8,186 nt of DNA from contig CAZUAY010000182.1 in NCBI GenBank assembly GCA_964618405.1, forward strand, positions 1 to 8,186, written 5' to 3'. This DNA is from JBBQIY01 sp964618405. GTDB lineage: Bacteria > Verrucomicrobiota > Kiritimatiellia > RFP12 > UBA3636. Under the pieces are notes generated by a model. That model was not told where the DNA came from and did not search any database. It saw nothing but the letters and a program-made list of their open reading frames with translations. Position 1 is the first letter of the stretch, and every line of letters starts with the position of its first letter. The position numbers and the translations under genes were made by a program. Of this stretch, positions 6,025 to 8,186 are shown one piece after another.

Positions 6025-6411
6025 CTATTTCCACTGTCGCAGCTCAATGATCAGCCCGTCTGGGTCTCTGATCTCGCCGCGAAAGGAGTCTCCCAAGTCG
6101 ACTGGCTCTCTGGCTATAACCACGCCTTTGCTCTGCAGATAACGAACGGCCTCAGCCATATCGTTTACCTCTAGGGCAACGCCCCGGTAGCCAACTTCCC
6201 AGGGGTTGCTCGATTTCGACGCGGGGTTGTCGACAGCGATAATTTCAATGACCGTATCGCCCAGCGCAAGATAGACAATCTCCTTCATGGGCACTAGTTT
6301 CATGGGGATGCGGCTCTTAATGCTAAAGCCAAGCACATCGACGTAGAACGCGATGGTCTTTGCCGCATTTCCCGGCACGATCTCCACATGGTCTATTCTT
6401 TTGAAAATCAT
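6025..6411 (-). CDS. VOC family (glyoxalase/bleomycin-resistance fold) protein
   Basis: This is a 128-residue single VOC module made of two beta-alpha-beta-beta-beta repeats: residues 4-60 (IDHVEIVPGNAAKTIAFYVD to VIEIIAV) and 74-126 (YRGVALEVNDMAEAVRYLQS to RDPDGLIIEL). Family members are metal-dependent lyases, dioxygenases or drug-binding proteins. The usual metal ligands map to H8, E56 and E123. The His that normally opens the second repeat appears to be replaced (G77 in YRGVALEV), so lyase chemistry may be altered or lost. AAAGGA (minus strand of 6418-6423), six bases before ATG 6411, sets the start. The next frame downstream is a truncated SnoaL-like remnant, suggesting a deletion joined the two. 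Cytosolic. The substrate cannot be told from sequence. Confidence 0.85.
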   Translation of the reverse strand: MIFKRIDHVEIVPGNAAKTIAFYVDVLGFSIKSRIPMKLVPMKEIVYLALGDTVIEIIAVDNPASKSSNPWEVGYRGVALEVNDMAEAVRYLQSKGVVIAREPVDLGDSFRGEIRDPDGLIIELRQWK

Positions 6412-6697
6412 AAAAAATCCTTTGGTGTTGTTGCATATCTCATTCGTTTATGATGGCATTCTCGCCACCGCTTACTAGCAGTGTCATGATGCCGCAACAG
6501 ATCAAACAGTACCACGGTGTGATAGCTGCCGCAATAAAAAAATGAACAAAAATCTCTCACACGGAATATCCAAGGATCCAGCGTTCGCATTTCAACCTCA
6601 CAACGCTCACAACTCGAAACTCTCAACTTCTCTCAACTTCTCTTGAATTTACACACTCGGTGTGTAATAATAAACAGCTTTTACAGGATTCCATTAA
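6412..6697. other. Divergent intergenic region between the VOC and kinase genes
   Basis: It holds the ribosome binding site of the VOC gene at one end and the kinase promoter at the other. TCTCAACTTC is repeated exactly in tandem at 6621-6640, just upstream of the predicted -35. A 72-codon minus-strand frame (6626-6408) has no recognisable protein features and is not called. No VOC promoter could be picked with confidence. Confidence 0.5.
6643..6671 (+). promoter_or_regulatory. nahK-like promoter with operator palindrome in its spacer
   Basis: TTGAAT (6643-6648) and AATAAT (6666-6671) are separated by exactly 17 bases. The spacer is almost entirely the perfect hyphenated palindrome TTACACAC-TCG-GTGTGTAA (6649-6667). 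A dimeric repressor bound there would occlude RNA polymerase. Predicted start is near 6678, giving a 20-nt leader before ATG 6698. The palindrome is certain; its role is inferred. Confidence 0.55.
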
Positions 6698-7816
6698 ATG
6701 AACGCCAAAAAACAGTTTGATTTAAAGTCGATTTTCGGAAAGTTTTCCGTTTTAGGAACCTTCGTCTCTGCAGCGCCCTACGGGAGTGGACACATCAACG
6801 ACACCTTCGCGCTTGTCTGTGATCAAGGCGGTACGTCAATTCGATACATTCTTCAGCGTATCAATCATAACATCTTCACGAACCCTGAAGCGTTAATGGA
6901 CAACATTCATCGGGTCACGTCGCATCAGCAGCTCAAACTTCGCGAGTCGGGAATCGCCGAAGCATCGCGCAGAGCTCTCACCCTCGTTCCCTCGTATAGT
7001 GGAATTCCCTATCATCGCGATAAAGACGGCAACTACTGGCGTCTGTACATCTTCGTTGAGCATGCGACAGGGCACGACCTCATCGAAACCCCCACTCAGG
7101 CCGAAGCTGCTGCGCGTGCTTTCGGAGCCTTCCAACAGCTTCTGGTCGATCTTCCCGGTGCTCCTCTCGCCGAAACCATTCCCAACTTTCATAATACCCC
7201 GGCACGGTTCGAAGCCCTCATCCGGGCGATCGACGACGATAAGCATAACCGTGCAGCTCAGGTTCAGGACGTGATTAAATTCGCAACATCGCGCAAGCGC
7301 GACACAGAGATTCTTCTCGAGCTTCACAAAAAAGGCGAGATTCCTTCACTTGTCACGCACAACGACACTAAGCTCAACAATGTCCTGCTCGACAATGTCA
7401 CGGGTGAAGGCATTTGCGTGATCGACCTCGATACGGTTATGCCAGGATTGGCGCTCTACGACTTCGGCGATATGGTCAGAACTGCAACGAACGCAGCGAA
7501 AGAAGACGAACAGGACCTCTCGCTCACCTACATGCGGATGCCGATTTTCGAAGCGCTTGCCAAGGGCTATCTCGCTTCAGCAAAGTCATTCCTCGGCAAA
7601 GCGGAGCTCCAACTGCTCCCCTTTGCTGGCAAATTGCTTACCTTTGAATGCGGCATACGCTTTCTCACAGACTATTTGAACGGCGACGTCTATTTTAAAA
7701 CACATCGGCCTGGACAAAATATGGATCGCTGCCGCGGCCAGTTCAAGTTGGTGGAATCCATCGAACAAAACACCGATGCGATGCAAGCGGTTGTCGACCA
7801 GTGCGTTTGCAACTAG
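6698..7816 (+). CDS. N-acetylhexosamine 1-kinase-like phosphotransferase (APH fold)
   Basis: This 372-residue cytosolic kinase has the aminoglycoside/choline phosphotransferase fold. The N-lobe starts with a Gly-rich nucleotide loop (PYGSGHINDTF, 27-37) and continues with ILQRINHNIFTNPEALMDNI. The catalytic loop is VTHNDTKLNN (219-228), with D223 as the presumed base and N228 as the Mg ligand. VIDLDTVMPG (241-250) supplies the DFG-equivalent Asp residues, followed by LYDFGDMVRTATN (253-265). This set is what I know from NahK of bifidobacteria (about 359 residues), which makes GlcNAc- or GalNAc-1-phosphate for salvage, and from relatives often annotated as phosphotransferases or mucin desulfatases. 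AGGA at 6685-6688 supports ATG 6698. The promoter carries a putative operator, so sugar-responsive repression is plausible. Substrate specificity is inferred; a related sugar 1-kinase activity is the main alternative. Confidence 0.82.
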   Translation: MNAKKQFDLKSIFGKFSVLGTFVSAAPYGSGHINDTFALVCDQGGTSIRYILQRINHNIFTNPEALMDNIHRVTSHQQLKLRESGIAEASRRALTLVPSYSGIPYHRDKDGNYWRLYIFVEHATGHDLIETPTQAEAAARAFGAFQQLLVDLPGAPLAETIPNFHNTPARFEALIRAIDDDKHNRAAQVQDVIKFATSRKRDTEILLELHKKGEIPSLVTHNDTKLNNVLLDNVTGEGICVIDLDTVMPGLALYDFGDMVRTATNAAKEDEQDLSLTYMRMPIFEALAKGYLASAKSFLGKAELQLLPFAGKLLTFECGIRFLTDYLNGDVYFKTHRPGQNMDRCRGQFKLVESIEQNTDAMQAVVDQCVCN

Positions 7817-7822
7817 TTGCAA
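7807..7822. repeat. 16-bp perfect palindrome across the kinase stop codon
   Basis: TTGCAACTAGTTGCAA is its own reverse complement and contains the TAG stop (7814-7816). It could form a 6-bp stem with a CTAG loop. No U-run follows, so it is not a standard terminator. Confidence 0.7.
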
Positions 7823-7830
7823 CCCCACAA

Positions 7831-7868
7831 GGGGACAGGGGACAGGGATTGGGGAGCAGGGGTTTGGG
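7831..7868 (+). repeat. G-quadruplex-type G-run array
   Basis: Six G-runs of three or four bases occur at 7831-7834, 7838-7841, 7845-7847, 7851-7854, 7859-7862 and 7866-7868. They are separated by loops of 3, 3, 3, 4 and 3 bases. This meets the usual G3+N1-7 rule with two runs to spare. The first units are tandem copies of GGGGACA. It lies 15 nt after the kinase stop, on the coding strand. Confidence 0.7.
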
Positions 7869-8011
7869 TTTTAAACACAGAGAGTTTGCTACAGAGGGAT
7901 GGGAATAGGAGAGCCAATCAGGGGATTGGCCGCAATAAAATGTTGCCCTACTGGAAGAACAGGCATCCTGCCTGTTTATAACTTCGAGCTGTAAAGGAAA
8001 TGGGCGTAACG

Positions 8012-8071
8012 AACGGAGCGGGGACATTCCTGTCCCCGACACGACGGGGGTTGGAAAACCCCCGCTCCGTT
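8012..8071. repeat. Three-way-junction-forming sequence (two hairpins in an outer stem)
   Basis: An outer stem of AACGGAG (8012-8018) and CTCCGTT (8065-8071) encloses two perfect 8-bp hairpins. These are CGGGGACA/TGTCCCCG (8019-8026/8031-8038, loop TTCC) and CGGGGGTT/AACCCCCG (8045-8052/8057-8064, loop GGAA, a GNRA-type tetraloop). A 6-nt linker ACACGA (8039-8044) separates the hairpins. The stems abut with no unpaired base except the linker and loops. Confidence 0.65.
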
Positions 8072-8079
8072 TGCTTCGC
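8050..8079 (+). repeat. Dispersed repeat, copy 2 (matches 1-30)
   Basis: This is the second copy of the block seen at the left edge, identical at 27 of 30 bases and in the same orientation. Here it forms the 3' half of the second hairpin and of the outer stem of the junction element. The left copy has GTT where this one has CCG, which would weaken the corresponding hairpin there. Confidence 0.6.
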
Positions 8080-8186
8080 CTGTCTGCCGTTCCTGCACAG
8101 GCTGGAAGCATCTGCTCACAGTGGCTCAATTTCTGTGTCTCCAACTCTCTGTGTTTAAAACCGCACCGCGCTTATTGCGACAACTG

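Larger units (their letters stand above)
7867..8162. repeat. 296-bp element bounded by 20-bp inverted repeats
   Basis: GGTTTTAAACACAGAGAGTT at 7867-7886 is matched perfectly by its reverse complement at 8143-8162. The interior has no convincing gene. It contains the hairpin AACAGGCA-TCC-TGCCTGTT (7958-7976), the three-way-junction sequence at 8012-8071, and GCCTGT/ACAGGC (8078-8083/8097-8102). No target-site duplication is evident outside the ends. Size and structure fit a non-autonomous element or a palindromic intergenic repeat; mobility is inferred. Confidence 0.6.

Noticed and set aside
6408..6626. Minus-strand frame of 72 codons upstream of the VOC gene
   Set aside because: It overlaps the VOC start and its Shine-Dalgarno, and its composition is not protein-like.
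7743..8144. Minus-strand frame of 133 codons at the right end
   Set aside because: It runs antisense to the kinase 3' end and through inverted repeats and hairpins, with no domain-like content.
7820..8186. CRISPR array in the repeat-rich tail
   Set aside because: The repeats are inverted and nested or G-run tandem units. There are no evenly spaced direct repeats with unique spacers and no cas genes.

Overview
The window looks like chromosomal DNA from an uncultured or little-studied Gram-negative bacterium. My best guess is the PVC group (Kiritimatiellota, Verrucomicrobiota or Lentisphaerota). That placement is an inference from three things: a GspC-type type II secretion protein together with a lipobox lipoprotein, a large GH20/GH67-like sugar hydrolase of a kind I associate with those phyla, and G-rich, palindrome-rich intergenic repeats. 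No taxonomic marker was searched.

Layout. Bases 1-300 hold the edge of a dispersed repeat and a decayed transposase-like reading frame, followed by an 18-bp hairpin at 317-357. A well-formed promoter (tandem A/T tracts, TTGACA, TATTTT) precedes a coiled-coil C4 zinc-ribbon protein (459-1187). A second promoter lies in the last codons of that gene and fires into a complete type A RNase P RNA, rnpB (1198-1595). A GspC-like secretion protein begins about 9 nt after the 3' end of rnpB (1605-2480). A small lipoprotein gene (3082-2672) converges on it. The next 330 bases have no recognisable gene but contain a run of nine C.

On the minus strand, 5533-3413 encodes a 706-residue putative glycoside hydrolase with its own -10 element and palindromes upstream. 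A remnant of a SnoaL/ketosteroid-isomerase-like gene (6024-5814) directly follows the stop of a VOC/glyoxalase-fold gene (6411-6025). On the plus strand, 6698-7816 encodes an N-acetylhexosamine 1-kinase-like (NahK) phosphotransferase. A 19-bp hyphenated palindrome fills the -35/-10 spacer of its predicted promoter. The last 370 bases are non-coding repeat DNA: a 16-bp palindrome across the kinase stop codon, a G-quadruplex-type G-run array, and a 296-bp segment bounded by perfect 20-bp inverted repeats that contains a sequence able to fold into a three-way junction.

How the genes may work together. The zinc ribbon, rnpB and gspC segment is housekeeping in character and may be partly co-transcribed. 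The hydrolase and the sugar 1-kinase would make sense together in release and phosphorylation of amino sugars or other glycans, but they are not in one operon and the link is an inference. The most unusual material is the structured repeat at the right end, the tight rnpB-gspC junction and the palindrome inside the nahK-like promoter. I see no CRISPR array, tRNA, intact mobile element or recognisable defence system.
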